Of a stretch of DNA of 47,338 nt, positions 35,520-44,662 are shown in pieces; the first letter of the stretch is position 1; the number at the start of each line of letters is the position of its first letter. Source of the stretch: Pectobacterium fontis (lineage in GTDB: Bacteria; Pseudomonadota; Gammaproteobacteria; Enterobacterales; Enterobacteriaceae); the NCBI RefSeq assembly GCF_000803215.1, contig NZ_JSXC01000064.1, positions 1 to 47,338 on the forward strand, read 5' to 3'. The translations under genes were made by a program, and so were the position numbers. The notes below the pieces were generated by a model, which made no database searches, had not been told where the DNA came from, and saw only the letters and a list, made by a program, of their open reading frames with translations.

Positions 35520-36311
35520 ATGACGGAAAAGGATTATCGCGTCGATGCAGCTATGCGAACGCGGATAAAATTAGTCTTACAGGACATAGAAGAACGTTAT
35601 CAGGTCAAAGTACTTTATGCTTGTGAGTCGGGCAGCCGTGGCTGGGGATTCGCGTCCCCGGATAGTGATTACGACGTGCGCTTTCTCTACGTCCATCGAC
35701 CAGAGTGGTATCTGCGGGTTGAAGCGCAACGCGATGTGATAGAACTGCCCATTGACGATGAGCTGGATGTCTGCGGCTGGGAATGGCGTAAAGCGCTCGG
35801 CCTGCTTAAACGGGCTAACCCGACACTGATCGAGTGGTTGGATTCGCCCGTGGTCTATCAGGAAGAGCGGAAAGTGATGTCCGAATTGCGTGCGGCGGTG
35901 CCAACCTGGTTCTCGCCGTCTAAAGCACGCTGGCACTATCTGTCGATGGCACGTAAAAACTTTCACGGTTATCTGCAAAACGATACGGTACGCCTTAAAA
36001 AGTATTTCTACGTCCTGCGCCCGTTGCTGGTGGTGCGCTGGATAGAGGCGGGAAAAGGGATGCCGCCGATGCGTTTCTCACAGTTGCTTGCGGGAACGGT
36101 GGACGATCCGCGTTTGCTGGCTGAAGTTCATCAACTGTTGGAGGTCAAGCAACGCTCGGGTGAAGCGGAATACGGCCCGCGTCGGGAGGTTATCCACGCG
36201 TTCATCACGCAGATACTGAACGATGCTGATAACCCGGCTATGTTGCCAGACAGTAAGGCTGCTGACGATTCGATGCTGGATGCACTGCTGTATCGGGCGG
36301 TAATGATGTAA
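35520..36311 (+). CDS. RtcB-associated nucleotidyltransferase (RlaP-like)
   Basis: The 263-residue product has a polymerase-beta-type nucleotidyltransferase core: GSRGWGFASPDSDYDVRFLY, with GS and DxD motifs near residues 38-56. A helical C-terminal part contains LKKYFYVLRPLLVVRWIE. Its start lies 4 bp after the rtcB stop, with AAGGATAAG as ribosome binding site, so it is cotranscribed with RtcB. Nucleotidyltransferases of this sort (RlaP) are known companions of RtcB and are thought to act on damaged RNA ends, possibly tRNA. The precise substrate is unknown. The identification as RlaP is by context. Confidence 0.75.
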   Translation: MTEKDYRVDAAMRTRIKLVLQDIEERYQVKVLYACESGSRGWGFASPDSDYDVRFLYVHRPEWYLRVEAQRDVIELPIDDELDVCGWEWRKALGLLKRANPTLIEWLDSPVVYQEERKVMSELRAAVPTWFSPSKARWHYLSMARKNFHGYLQNDTVRLKKYFYVLRPLLVVRWIEAGKGMPPMRFSQLLAGTVDDPRLLAEVHQLLEVKQRSGEAEYGPRREVIHAFITQILNDADNPAMLPDSKAADDSMLDALLYRAVMM

Positions 36312-36873
36312 GGCACTTGTCGGGCGACGAAAAAAAGAGAAAGGAATATAGCATCGTACGATTTATTACTGCACCAGTTGGAAAAGCGAGTGTCCTTGCC
36401 AAACAACGCTTATCTGCCAGCACACGCTGGTTCACTGGATGCAGTATCACCCTGTTCCGCTTCTCGTCATGAGCAAAGGACGGCATTTTCATGGTATCAC
36501 CGACAAAAAAACCAGTAAGTATCATGATTTTTCTTTGTGGAGTTTTCACCTACATGAGGGTTTTATTGTCGAGATAATAATCTGTTAAAATAATTTTTCT
36601 GGTCAATTATATTTAATTTTTTTTATTTATATTGAGGATGAACTTTTTTGGTGATTGCGTTCTGTCTTAAATTTATTTGTTTTCAACAAGATAAGAAGAA
36701 TTAAAAAATAAACGAAAAATATTCAACCCTATTGAAGAGTTTTTTTCAATGAATAGAATCACCCTGTTGGTATATTTAATTTAAATAAATATAAAGCAGT
36801 GTGATCTTTTAATTTTTGCTCTTGGTTTACTAGGGAAATTAACCCTCAATTCTATGGTACATAGGAGATAACC
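36312..36873. other. 560-bp A+T-rich intergenic region upstream of aepX
   Basis: I see no convincing gene. The last ~300 bp is very A+T-rich. A hairpin ATTGAA/TTCAAT with a T-rich loop lies near 36731-36750. The aepX ATG is preceded by AGGAGATAACC. No good Pho box (two CTGTCAT repeats) is found; the nearest is CTGTCTT near 36661, without a partner. A minus-strand frame of ~100 codons running in from the nucleotidyltransferase gene looks spurious. Confidence 0.5.
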
Positions 36874-37806
36874 ATGTCTAGCATTTTATCTAATTATACC
36901 CAAATGGACTCTTATAAGGGGTGCACGCCGGGTTCTCGTCGTAGTGCACTTCGTGAATTATTACAGCAGCAAAAAGGCATTCGCGTGATGGAGGCTCACA
37001 GTCCATTGTCTGCTTTATTAATAGAGCAAGCTGCTTATGAAGATGGTGATGTCCATTATCAATTTGATGCATTTTGGTCGAGTTCACTCACTGATTCTAC
37101 TCTACGGGGAAAACCCGACACAGAATTGGTGGATATGAGTCATCGTTTCCATGCTATTACGGAAATATTTGATGTCACCACCCGTCCATTAATTTTTGAC
37201 GGTGATACCGGAGGGCAAACTGAGCATTTAGCTCATCACATCCGTGCCGCGGAAAATTTGGGTATTTCCGCTATGATTATCGAAGATAAAACGGGTCTGA
37301 AGAAGAACTCTTTATTTGGCAACGAGGTAAAGCAAACGCAGGCTTCCGTAGAGGATTTTTGCGAAAAAATTACCACCGCCAAAAAAGCACAGCTTACGCC
37401 CGAATTTATGCTGATCGCGCGTATTGAGAGCCTGATTCTGGACGCCGGCATGGAAGATGCGATAAATCGTGCCCTGCGTTACGCTGATGCGGGTGCTGAT
37501 GGAATTATGATCCACAGTCGGCAGAAGAACCCCTCTGAGATTTTAGCTTTCGCTAAACAATTCCGCGAACATTATCCGCATTTGCCGTTGGTTTGTGTCC
37601 CGACCAGTTTTAACGATATTACTTTCGATCAACTGATTGATGGTGGATTCAATATCGTTATTTATGCAAACCATATGTTACGAGCAGCTTATCCTGCCAT
37701 GAAGTCTATTTTACCTGAAATTCTCAAACATGGTCGAACGCTGGAGGTCGAGGATAAATGCATGTCGATAAAAGACATCCTGGATCTTATACCCGGTACA
37801 CGATAG
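36874..37806 (+). CDS. aepX: Phosphoenolpyruvate phosphomutase (phosphonate biosynthesis)
   Basis: PEP mutase rearranges phosphoenolpyruvate to phosphonopyruvate, the committed step of nearly all phosphonate biosynthesis. The 310-residue product belongs to the isocitrate-lyase/PEPM barrel family. It carries the Mg2+-site segment FDGDTGGQ and the mutase-specific EDKTGLKKNSL (EDKxxxKxNS), which separates true mutases from phosphonopyruvate hydrolases and lyases. Its A+T-rich codon use differs from the downstream phn genes. A 213-bp gap separates it from aepY. Confidence 0.95.
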   Translation: MSSILSNYTQMDSYKGCTPGSRRSALRELLQQQKGIRVMEAHSPLSALLIEQAAYEDGDVHYQFDAFWSSSLTDSTLRGKPDTELVDMSHRFHAITEIFDVTTRPLIFDGDTGGQTEHLAHHIRAAENLGISAMIIEDKTGLKKNSLFGNEVKQTQASVEDFCEKITTAKKAQLTPEFMLIARIESLILDAGMEDAINRALRYADAGADGIMIHSRQKNPSEILAFAKQFREHYPHLPLVCVPTSFNDITFDQLIDGGFNIVIYANHMLRAAYPAMKSILPEILKHGRTLEVEDKCMSIKDILDLIPGTR

Positions 37807-38019
37807 CGAAATAAATGGTATATCAGTATAATTTTTTTATTACATTGTTGTTTTTTTTCATGAGAATATCTATATAAGATCATTCTCTGCATTTTAATTA
37901 ATCATTGTGATAAATAATTTTATTGATTCTGGTGGTTATTTCCCTAGGTTGTCTAAAAATAATTAAAAATGTCGTCGTTATTATTGTTCAATACAGTGTG
38001 ACGCGACGCGGAGGTTATT
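37807..38019. other. A+T-rich gap between aepX and aepY
   Basis: No gene or terminator is seen. The gap is long enough to contain a promoter for aepY and the genes after it, but no clear element stands out. Confidence 0.4.
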
Positions 38020-39165
38020 GTGACTGATCCGAATAAGCTCATCGAATTTCTTGTTCAGCGCGGGGTGCATTTTTTCAGCGGTGTTCCTGATTCATTATTA
38101 AAAGCATTTTGCCTGGCGATAGGCAGTAATCACGATGGGCTTGCTCACCGTATCGCGAGTAATGAAGGTTGTGCGGTGGGAATGGCGATTGGGCATTATC
38201 TATCGACGGGAACGCTACCCGTGGTCTATATGCAAAACTCGGGGTTGGGCAATGCGATCAACCCTCTCTGCTCTCTGGCTACACCCGATGTGTATGGCAT
38301 TCCGCTGTTACTGGTGATTGGCTGGCGCGGCGAGGTTGATGACGGCGGTAAGCAGCAGCACGATGAGCCGCAGCATGTGATGCAGGGGCGCGTCACATTG
38401 CCTCAACTCAATGTGCTGGCTATTCCACATATTGTGCTGGATAGCCATAACACGCCACCGTGGGATGATATTCAGGCGCTGCTCCAGCGTGCACATGATG
38501 AACACCGCCCTGTCGCACTGGTGGTGAGAAAAAACACGTTTTCTTCGGTAGCTGCGCCTGCCAATCCGGCGGTCGAATCGGCACTGATGCGGCGAGAAGC
38601 CATCGTCGGCGCATGTCTGAACGTGCTGCCCTCTCATCTCCCCATCGTGAGTACCACGGGCATGTTATCCCGTGAACTCTATGAACTGCGTGAACAGCGT
38701 GGGGAAGGGCATCAACGAGATTTTCTGACTGTCGGTGGAATGGGGCTGGCCAGCCAGATCGCACTCGGCCTGTGTGACGCCCAGCCGGAGCGGAAAGTCA
38801 TTTGTCTGGATGGGGATGGTGCGCTGTTGATGCACATGGGCGGGCTGACGAACACGGCTCAGGCGAGCAACCTGATACACATTGTCATCAATAACGGCGC
38901 CCATGACTCGGTGGGGGGGCAGCCCACGGTGGCGGCCCACTTACCGCTGTCGCCTATCGCTGCGGCCAGCGGCTATGGGGAAACCTACTACGTTGAGACA
39001 GAAGAAGCCTTGCGCACTGCGCTGCAACAGGCGTTGCGGGCGCAAAGTAGTCAGTTCATTGAGGTACGATGCCGCGTTGGCCACCGTAGCGATTTGGGGC
39101 GGCCTGCGACGTCTCCCGCTCAAAATCGCGATGCGTTTATGCAATTTCTTACTACATCAGCCTAA
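38020..39165 (+). CDS. aepY: Phosphonopyruvate decarboxylase
   Basis: This TPP enzyme decarboxylates phosphonopyruvate to phosphonoacetaldehyde, pulling the unfavourable PEP mutase reaction forward. The 381-residue product has the N-terminal Pyr domain (FFSGVPDSLLKAF; NEGCAVGMAIGHYLSTG with the catalytic-type Glu). The C-terminal PP domain has the TPP/Mg2+ motif GDGALLMHMGGL...NN. The GTG start at 38020 follows GGAGG by five bases. Length is normal for the family. Confidence 0.94.
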   Translation: MTDPNKLIEFLVQRGVHFFSGVPDSLLKAFCLAIGSNHDGLAHRIASNEGCAVGMAIGHYLSTGTLPVVYMQNSGLGNAINPLCSLATPDVYGIPLLLVIGWRGEVDDGGKQQHDEPQHVMQGRVTLPQLNVLAIPHIVLDSHNTPPWDDIQALLQRAHDEHRPVALVVRKNTFSSVAAPANPAVESALMRREAIVGACLNVLPSHLPIVSTTGMLSRELYELREQRGEGHQRDFLTVGGMGLASQIALGLCDAQPERKVICLDGDGALLMHMGGLTNTAQASNLIHIVINNGAHDSVGGQPTVAAHLPLSPIAAASGYGETYYVETEEALRTALQQALRAQSSQFIEVRCRVGHRSDLGRPATSPAQNRDAFMQFLTTSA

Positions 39166-39179
39166 GCCTCGTGATGCAT

Positions 39180-39200
39180 GGCAATACCCAGAGTATTGCC
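39180..39200 (+). other. Hairpin between aepY and the dehydrogenase gene
   Basis: GGCAATAC (39180-39187), loop CCAGA, GTATTGCC (39193-39200): a perfect 8-bp stem without T-run, 26 bp before the next start. It might affect relative expression of the flanking genes. Confidence 0.4.
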
Positions 39201-39226
39201 CATCCCTAGCGACAAGGATTGCCGAT

Positions 39227-40120
39227 ATGACTCATTCTGTTTCTTTAATTGGTGTTGGTGTATTAGGAAAAGCGATCTCGCTCAGATTACTACAGCGCCA
39301 TTTCACGCTCAGCGTGTTTAACCGGACTAACCGTAAAGCGAACGATATTGCTGCTGAAGGCGCGCAAGCCGTCCCTGAACTGCACCAGTTGTTCACGCAG
39401 GAAAAGCAAGTTGTGCTCATCTGCCTGAAAGATGCAGAGGCGATACGTGAGGTTTTTCAGTCTGAGGAGGTCATACAGAAGCTGACCCGCTATCGTCCTT
39501 TGTTACTTAATATCAGCACGATAGGGCCGGAAGAGAGCCGCTGGATGGAAACCTTTTTTCACCAGCATGGCGCGCATTACGTGGAATGTCCGGTATCGGG
39601 GGGGCCTGAGGGCGCACGCCAGGGCAAGCTTGCCGCCTGGGTCGGGCCTTGCGCGGGTGACTTTGCCGATTCGGTTAACGACGTCATCTCCAGTCTGTCG
39701 GACCATTATGTGCTGATGGAGAGTAACCACAGCGCGCAGACCATGAAGGTGATTAATAATTATTGTGAAGCGGTGCATCTGCTGGTGGCGGCAGAAGCGC
39801 TATTGCTGGCGGAAGCCCACGACATTGCCCCTGATGTGTTAGCAAACGCGCTGACGCTGGGGCGCGGGCGTTCGACCTACATGGAAGTCATGCTGGATCG
39901 CTACCTGAACCCCCGTGAAACGGTGTCAGTCCCGTTATCTATCCGCCTGAAAGATCTCGATCTGGCTAACATGCTTTTCCGTTGTTCGCCGATCCAAAGC
40001 GAGTTCTTTGATACGGCGCGCCAGCTCTATCAAAGCACAACGGAGCTTTCGGCCGAGCCTCAGGATCAAACCGCCTGTTTTGCTTATCTCTCACGTACCT
40101 TGCCGTCGAGGAGGTGCTAG
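39227..40120 (+). CDS. NAD(P)-dependent beta-hydroxyacid dehydrogenase, probable phosphonate-pathway reductase
   Basis: The 297-residue product belongs to the 3-hydroxyisobutyrate/beta-hydroxyacid dehydrogenase family. It has an N-terminal Rossmann motif GVGVLGKAI, substrate-binding CPVSGGPEGARQGKL near residue 120, catalytic-lysine region HSAQTMKVINNYCE, and C-terminal KDLDLAN. The ATG at 39227 is chosen because AAGGA precedes it and the family alignment begins there; a longer frame would overlap aepY. Between aepY and phnG, it might reduce phosphonoacetaldehyde to 2-hydroxyethylphosphonate or phosphonopyruvate to phosphonolactate. This is inference; the substrate is unknown. Confidence 0.82.
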   Translation: MTHSVSLIGVGVLGKAISLRLLQRHFTLSVFNRTNRKANDIAAEGAQAVPELHQLFTQEKQVVLICLKDAEAIREVFQSEEVIQKLTRYRPLLLNISTIGPEESRWMETFFHQHGAHYVECPVSGGPEGARQGKLAAWVGPCAGDFADSVNDVISSLSDHYVLMESNHSAQTMKVINNYCEAVHLLVAAEALLLAEAHDIAPDVLANALTLGRGRSTYMEVMLDRYLNPRETVSVPLSIRLKDLDLANMLFRCSPIQSEFFDTARQLYQSTTELSAEPQDQTACFAYLSRTLPSRRC

Positions 40121-40564
40121 ATGTCAACGTTAACACAGCGACAATATTGGATGTCCATTCTTGCTCACAGCGATCCTGCCGCACTGAAAGAATACTGGAA
40201 CACATTGCATTTTCCGACGCATTACCAGCTACTGCGTCCGACGCAGATAGGCCTTATTCAGTTGCAGGGAAGAATGGAGGTTGATGGCCCGCGCTTTATT
40301 GTGGGGGATATGACGGTGACGCGTGCGGCGGTAGAACTGGAGGATGGAACCTGTGGCTACAGCTACATCGCGGGAAGAAACAAGCCGCATGCCGAGCTTT
40401 GCGCCTGGATCGATGCACTTCTGCAAACTCGCACCTATTTTCATGAAATATGGGAACGAATTATCACGCCATTAGCAGACCAGCAGCTCGCTCATCGGGA
40501 ACGGCAGCAGCGGGAAGTGGCGGCCAGTCGAGTGAATTTCTTTACTTTGGTCAGGGGAGAATGA
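40121..40564 (+). CDS. phnG: C-P lyase core subunit PhnG
   Basis: PhnG is part of the PhnGHIJ core complex that attaches phosphonates to the C1 of ATP-derived ribose and cleaves the C-P bond. The 147-residue product has the expected length and the family pattern RQYWMSILA...GRMEVDGPRFIVGDMTVTRAAV...GYSYIAGRNKPHAEL. It begins directly at the stop of the dehydrogenase gene (no gap), with GAGGAG as ribosome binding site, so the biosynthetic and degradative parts share a transcript. Confidence 0.95.
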   Translation: MSTLTQRQYWMSILAHSDPAALKEYWNTLHFPTHYQLLRPTQIGLIQLQGRMEVDGPRFIVGDMTVTRAAVELEDGTCGYSYIAGRNKPHAELCAWIDALLQTRTYFHEIWERIITPLADQQLAHRERQQREVAASRVNFFTLVRGE

Positions 40565-40570
40565 TTTGTC

Positions 40571-41152
40571 ATGACAACGATGACGGGCTTCGCCCACCCC
40601 GTATTTGGCACACAGCTTTGTTTTCGCAAAATCGTGAAGGCCATGAGCGAGCCGGGTTCTCTGGTTACGGTTCCGAGCGTCTCTGGCCTGGAATCCATGT
40701 CGTCTGCCACGGCTGCCACACTGCTTACGCTGACCAGCCATACCACGCCGTTATTTATCGATCCCCGGATTGGTAACCCGCTGTTACTGCGTACGCTCTG
40801 CCTGCATACGAACGTGCCGATCGCCACAACATTTGAAGATGCCTATTTTGTACTGCTGAGCGGAAATGCTTTTTCGTATGACCTGATGGCGCTCTCTTGC
40901 GGTAGCGAAGCCGAACCCGAAAAATCCACCACCGTTATTTTAGAAGTGGAAGGGATGCATGACGGGCCTTGTTTAAAACTGACCGGGCCGGGTATCAAGA
41001 CACATCGCATTATCTCCCCCCGGTTGCCCGGTAGTGTCAGGAACTATCTTTGCAGTCGCCCTCATACCTTCCCTACCGGATTGGATTTTCTCTTTACCTC
41101 TGGGAAGAAGCTCTTTGCGATCCCCAGAAGTACCCATGTGGAGGAATGCTAA
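40571..41152 (+). CDS. phnH: C-P lyase core subunit PhnH
   Basis: PhnH is a structural and possibly substrate-binding subunit of the C-P lyase core. The 193-residue product shows the family N-terminus (GFAHPVFGTQLCFRKIVKAM, then SEPGSLV) and ends just at phnI, overlapping it by one base (TAATG). Length is normal. Confidence 0.94.
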   Translation: MTTMTGFAHPVFGTQLCFRKIVKAMSEPGSLVTVPSVSGLESMSSATAATLLTLTSHTTPLFIDPRIGNPLLLRTLCLHTNVPIATTFEDAYFVLLSGNAFSYDLMALSCGSEAEPEKSTTVILEVEGMHDGPCLKLTGPGIKTHRIISPRLPGSVRNYLCSRPHTFPTGLDFLFTSGKKLFAIPRSTHVEEC

Positions 41153-42255
41153 TGTACGTTGCCGTCAAAGGTGGGGAAAAGGCCATTGAGGCTGCTCACC
41201 AGCTACAATCCTGTCGCCGCCGCGGGTGTACAGATATACCAGAATTAGACTGTTCCCAAATAGAACAGCAGCTTAATTTAGCCGTTGATCGTGTCATGAC
41301 CGAAGGCAATATTTACGATCGCCAACTCGCTGCACTGGCGATCAAACAGGCCAGTGGCGATCTGGTGGAAAGCATCTTTCTCTTACGCGCCTATCGTTCC
41401 ACGCTGCCACGCTGGGGAATCAGCCAGCCGCTCAACACGCCGACTATGCGTCTTGAACGTCGTATTTCAGCCATTTTCAAAGATTTACCAGGTGGTCAAC
41501 TGCTGGGGCCGACCTATGACTATACCCACCGATTGCTGGATTTCTCTCTGCTGGCCGACGGCGACGAGCCTGCCGCACCACGGCTTGACGCCGCAGAGGA
41601 GAATGACGCGCTTCCTGAACACATTGCTCACGCGTTTCAGTTCCTTTCTCAACAGGGGTTCGCGCCTGAACGAGATCCGAGTGACGATCGCGATCCGCCA
41701 GATATCACGATGGATCCGCCGAGCTATCCCGGTACGCGAGCAGCGCGTCTCCAGCAGTTGTTTCGCGGCGATGAGGGCTTCCTCTTATCTTTGGGGTATT
41801 CCACCCAGCGCGGCTATGGTCGTAACCACCCGTTTGTCGGTGAGATTCGCACGGGCTATATCACCGTCAGCATTGTCGCCGAAGAAGTGGGTTTTGCCAT
41901 CGATATCGGCGAGATCCTGTTGACCGAATGCGAAACCGTGAACGGTTTTGTTAAACCTGTCGACGGCGCGCCACATTTTACCCGTGGCTATGGGCTGGCA
42001 TTCGGCCGTTCAGAACGCAAGGCTATCACGGTGGCATTAGCCGATCGCGCCCTTCAGGCCGCCGATTATCAAGAGGAAATTCGCGGCCCGGCTCAGGATG
42101 AGGAGTTTGTGCTTTCTCATGCCGACAATGTGGAAGCCGCAGGGTTTGTCTCGCATCTCAAGCTACCGCATTACGTCGATTTCCAGTCAGAGTTGGAGCT
42201 ATTAAAACGACTACGTGAGGAATACCTCGCTTCTGCGCCAAGGAGTAAACCGTGA
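41152..42255 (+). CDS. phnI: PhnI, ribose-triphosphonate-forming nucleosidase subunit
   Basis: PhnI, helped by PhnG, PhnH and PhnL, displaces adenine from ATP with a phosphonate. The start is the ATG at 41152 (MYVAVKGGEKAIEAAHQL), preceded by GGAGGAATGCT and overlapping the phnH stop. An open extension upstream lies within phnH. The 367-residue length is normal (E. coli ~354). The MDPPSYPGTRAARLQQLFRG segment is typical of the family. It overlaps phnJ at its end. Confidence 0.95.
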   Translation: MYVAVKGGEKAIEAAHQLQSCRRRGCTDIPELDCSQIEQQLNLAVDRVMTEGNIYDRQLAALAIKQASGDLVESIFLLRAYRSTLPRWGISQPLNTPTMRLERRISAIFKDLPGGQLLGPTYDYTHRLLDFSLLADGDEPAAPRLDAAEENDALPEHIAHAFQFLSQQGFAPERDPSDDRDPPDITMDPPSYPGTRAARLQQLFRGDEGFLLSLGYSTQRGYGRNHPFVGEIRTGYITVSIVAEEVGFAIDIGEILLTECETVNGFVKPVDGAPHFTRGYGLAFGRSERKAITVALADRALQAADYQEEIRGPAQDEEFVLSHADNVEAAGFVSHLKLPHYVDFQSELELLKRLREEYLASAPRSKP

Positions 42256-43139
42256 TGGATCAGACCGCTACCTCCCGCCAGAAAGACAGCAAATCAGAAA
42301 CGGAATACAACTATGCCTATCTGGATGAAAGCACGAAGGGCATGATACGGCGCGCGATCTTGAAAGCAATCGCCATCCCAGGGCATCAGGTGCCGTTCGG
42401 CAGCCGGGAAATGCCCATGCCCTACGGTTGGGGCACTGGCGGCATTCAAATCACCGCCAGTATTATCGGGCCGGACGATACGCTCAAGGTGATTGATCAG
42501 GGTTCGGACGACACCACTAATGCGGTGTCGATCCGCGCCTTTTTCCGTAAGGTGGCCAATGTGCCAACCACAGAAAAAACCAGTGAGGCGACGCTGATTC
42601 AAACTCGCCACCGCATTCCCGAAACGCCGCTTAAGGAAGATCAGATCCTGGTCTTTCAGGTGCCGATCCCTGAGCCGCTGCGCTTTATTGAACCGCGTGA
42701 AACCGAGACGCGCAAAATGCATGCGCTGGAAGAATACGGTGTGATGCAGGTGAAGCTCTACGAGGATATTGCCCGCTTTGGGCACATCGCCACCACCTAT
42801 GCTTATCCGGTGAAGGTAAACCATCGCTATGTCATGGATCCTTCCCCCATCCCGAAATTCGACAACCCGAAGATGGATAGGATGCCCGCGTTGCAACTCT
42901 TTGGCGCGGGACGCGAGAAACGGGTCTATGCCGTTCCGCCGTATACCGTGGTGGAAAGCCTTGATTTTGACGATCACCCTTTCAGCATCCAGCAGTGGGA
43001 CAAGCCGTGTGAGCTATGCGGCGCACGCGACAGTTTCCTCGATGAAGTGGTGATTGATGATGACGGCACCCGTATGTTCGTCTGCTCCGACACCGACTAT
43101 TGTCAGCAGCGTCAGAGCACAGAAGGAAAGCAATCATGA
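42255..43139 (+). CDS. phnJ: PhnJ, radical SAM C-P bond-cleaving enzyme
   Basis: PhnJ cleaves the C-P bond of ribose-phosphonate using a 4Fe-4S cluster and S-adenosylmethionine. The 294-residue product keeps the cysteines CELC and, 21 residues on, C-SDTDY-C, i.e. a C-x2-C-x21-C-x5-C arrangement, so the active site looks intact. Adjacent GTG (42252) and ATG (42255) are both possible starts; AAGGAG suits either. It overlaps phnI by one base and phnK by four. Confidence 0.95.
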   Translation: MDQTATSRQKDSKSETEYNYAYLDESTKGMIRRAILKAIAIPGHQVPFGSREMPMPYGWGTGGIQITASIIGPDDTLKVIDQGSDDTTNAVSIRAFFRKVANVPTTEKTSEATLIQTRHRIPETPLKEDQILVFQVPIPEPLRFIEPRETETRKMHALEEYGVMQVKLYEDIARFGHIATTYAYPVKVNHRYVMDPSPIPKFDNPKMDRMPALQLFGAGREKRVYAVPPYTVVESLDFDDHPFSIQQWDKPCELCGARDSFLDEVVIDDDGTRMFVCSDTDYCQQRQSTEGKQS

Positions 43140-43924
43140 TGACGGAATATCACACGCCCGATGCCCCTCTGCTTGATGTGCAGCACCTTACACACCTATA
43201 TGCGCCGGAAAAAGGCTTCCGCGACGTGTCGTTTCAACTGTGGCCGGGGGAAGTGTTAGGGATTGTCGGCGAATCAGGCTCAGGGAAGACGACGCTGCTG
43301 AATGCGATCTCCGCGCGTCTGGCGCCGCAGGAGGGGGAGGTTATCTATCGTAATGCCGAGCAGCAGGCGCTCTCGATCTATGACATCAGCGAACGGCAGC
43401 GGCGCGCGCTGGTGCGCACCGAATGGGGGATTGTCTGGCAGCATCCGCTGGCAGGGTTGCGTCCCACCGTATCGGCGGGCGGCAATATCGGCGAACGGCT
43501 GATGGCTATCGGCAACCGGCACTATGGTGATATCCGCCGTAAGGCGGCGCAGTGGATGGAAAACGTCGAACTGCCGGAAAACCGTCTGGACGATCTGCCA
43601 ACCACGTTTTCCGGCGGGATGCAGCAACGTCTTCAGATCGCCCGCAATCTGGTGACGGCACCGCGGTTGATATTTATGGATGAACCCACCGGTGGGCTAG
43701 ACGTCTCGGTGCAGGCGCGGTTGCTCGATCTGCTCAGGACGCTGGTGGTGGAGATGCAGCTTTCTGTCGTCATCGTGACGCACGATCTCGGCGTCGCTCG
43801 CCTGCTGTCACATCGCCTGTTGGTGATGCAGCGAGGGAAGGTGGTTGAGCAGGGGTTAACAGACAGGGTGCTTGACGATCCACGCCACCCTTACACCCAA
43901 CTGCTTGTTTCTTCCATTCTGTAA
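43136..43924 (+). CDS. phnK: PhnK, ABC-type ATPase of the C-P lyase complex
   Basis: PhnK binds the PhnGHIJ core and is an ABC ATPase without membrane partners. The ~262-residue product has Walker A GESGSGKTT, signature FSGGMQQR, Walker B LIFMDEPTGGLD and H-loop VTHD. The start is the ATG at 43136, inside the end of phnJ; a second ATG follows immediately. An upstream open extension lies within phnJ. Confidence 0.94.
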   Translation: MMTEYHTPDAPLLDVQHLTHLYAPEKGFRDVSFQLWPGEVLGIVGESGSGKTTLLNAISARLAPQEGEVIYRNAEQQALSIYDISERQRRALVRTEWGIVWQHPLAGLRPTVSAGGNIGERLMAIGNRHYGDIRRKAAQWMENVELPENRLDDLPTTFSGGMQQRLQIARNLVTAPRLIFMDEPTGGLDVSVQARLLDLLRTLVVEMQLSVVIVTHDLGVARLLSHRLLVMQRGKVVEQGLTDRVLDDPRHPYTQLLVSSIL

Positions 43925-43945
43925 ATCCAGCCAAAAGGACGTTTG

Positions 43946-44662
43946 ATGGATACGCAATTACGCATCGAGAACGTTGATAAAACGTTCGTGTTATATAACC
44001 AGCAGGGCACGCGACTACCGGTTTTTCACGATATCAGTCTGTCCGTGAAAGGCGGTGAATGTGTGGCGCTGCACGGGCATTCCGGCAGTGGAAAATCCAC
44101 GCTGCTGCGTTCCCTGTACGGCAACTATCAGCCTGACGGTGGCCATATCTGGGTACGTCATCGTCAACGTTGGGTCGATATCGTCAACGCAGACGCCCGT
44201 CATGTACTGGAGATTCGCCGCGAAACCGTGGGCTGGGTAAGCCAGTTCCTGCGCGTCATCCCGCGTATCAGTACATTAAACGTGGTCATCCAGCCGTTAC
44301 TGGAACGCGGTATGTCGCGTCAGGAAAGTGAACTACGCGCTGGTGAATTGCTGACGCACCTGAATGTCCCTGAACGGCTCTGGTCGCTCGCGCCCGCTAC
44401 CTTTTCTGGTGGTGAGCAGCAGCGCATCAATATCGCCCGTGGGTTTATTGGTGATTACCCCATTTTGTTATTAGATGAACCGACCGCCTCGCTGGATGCC
44501 AAGAACCGACAGGCCGTCATGCAGCTCATCGACAAGGCGAAAGACAAAGGGTGTGCCATCGTCGGTATCTTCCATGATGATGAAGTGCGCCAGCATGTTG
44601 CCGACCACCTTTATACGATGTCGATGACTCCCCGCACTCAGGAGAACGTAAATGATCATTAA
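43946..44662 (+). CDS. phnL: PhnL, ABC-type ATPase of the C-P lyase pathway
   Basis: PhnL is the second ABC ATPase of the system and works with PhnGHI in the first step. The 238-residue product has Walker [10 protein letters not shown], signature FSGGEQQR, Walker [12 protein letters not shown]. The family-typical [20 protein letters not shown] includes the Q-loop. The ATG at 43946 is preferred over a TTG three bases upstream; AAAAGGAC lies upstream. It overlaps phnM by 11 bp. Confidence 0.94.
   Translation: MDTQLRIENVDKTFVLYNQQGTRLPVFHDISLSVKGGECVALHGHSGSGKSTLLRSLYGNYQPDGGHIWVRHRQRWVDIVNADARHVLEIRRETVGWVSQFLRVIPRISTLNVVIQPLLERGMSRQESELRAGELLTHLNVPERLWSLAPATFSGGEQQRINIARGFIGDYPILLLDEPTASLDAKNRQAVMQLIDKAKDKGCAIVGIFHDDEVRQHVADHLYTMSMTPRTQENVNDH

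Noticed and set aside
36238-36549. 103-codon minus-strand frame overlapping the end of the nucleotidyltransferase gene
   Set aside because: Overlaps a real gene, no family resemblance and no plausible ribosome binding site.
36661-36690. Possible Pho box before aepX (CTGTCTT)
   Set aside because: Only one imperfect half; no second CTGTCAT-like repeat 11 bp away.
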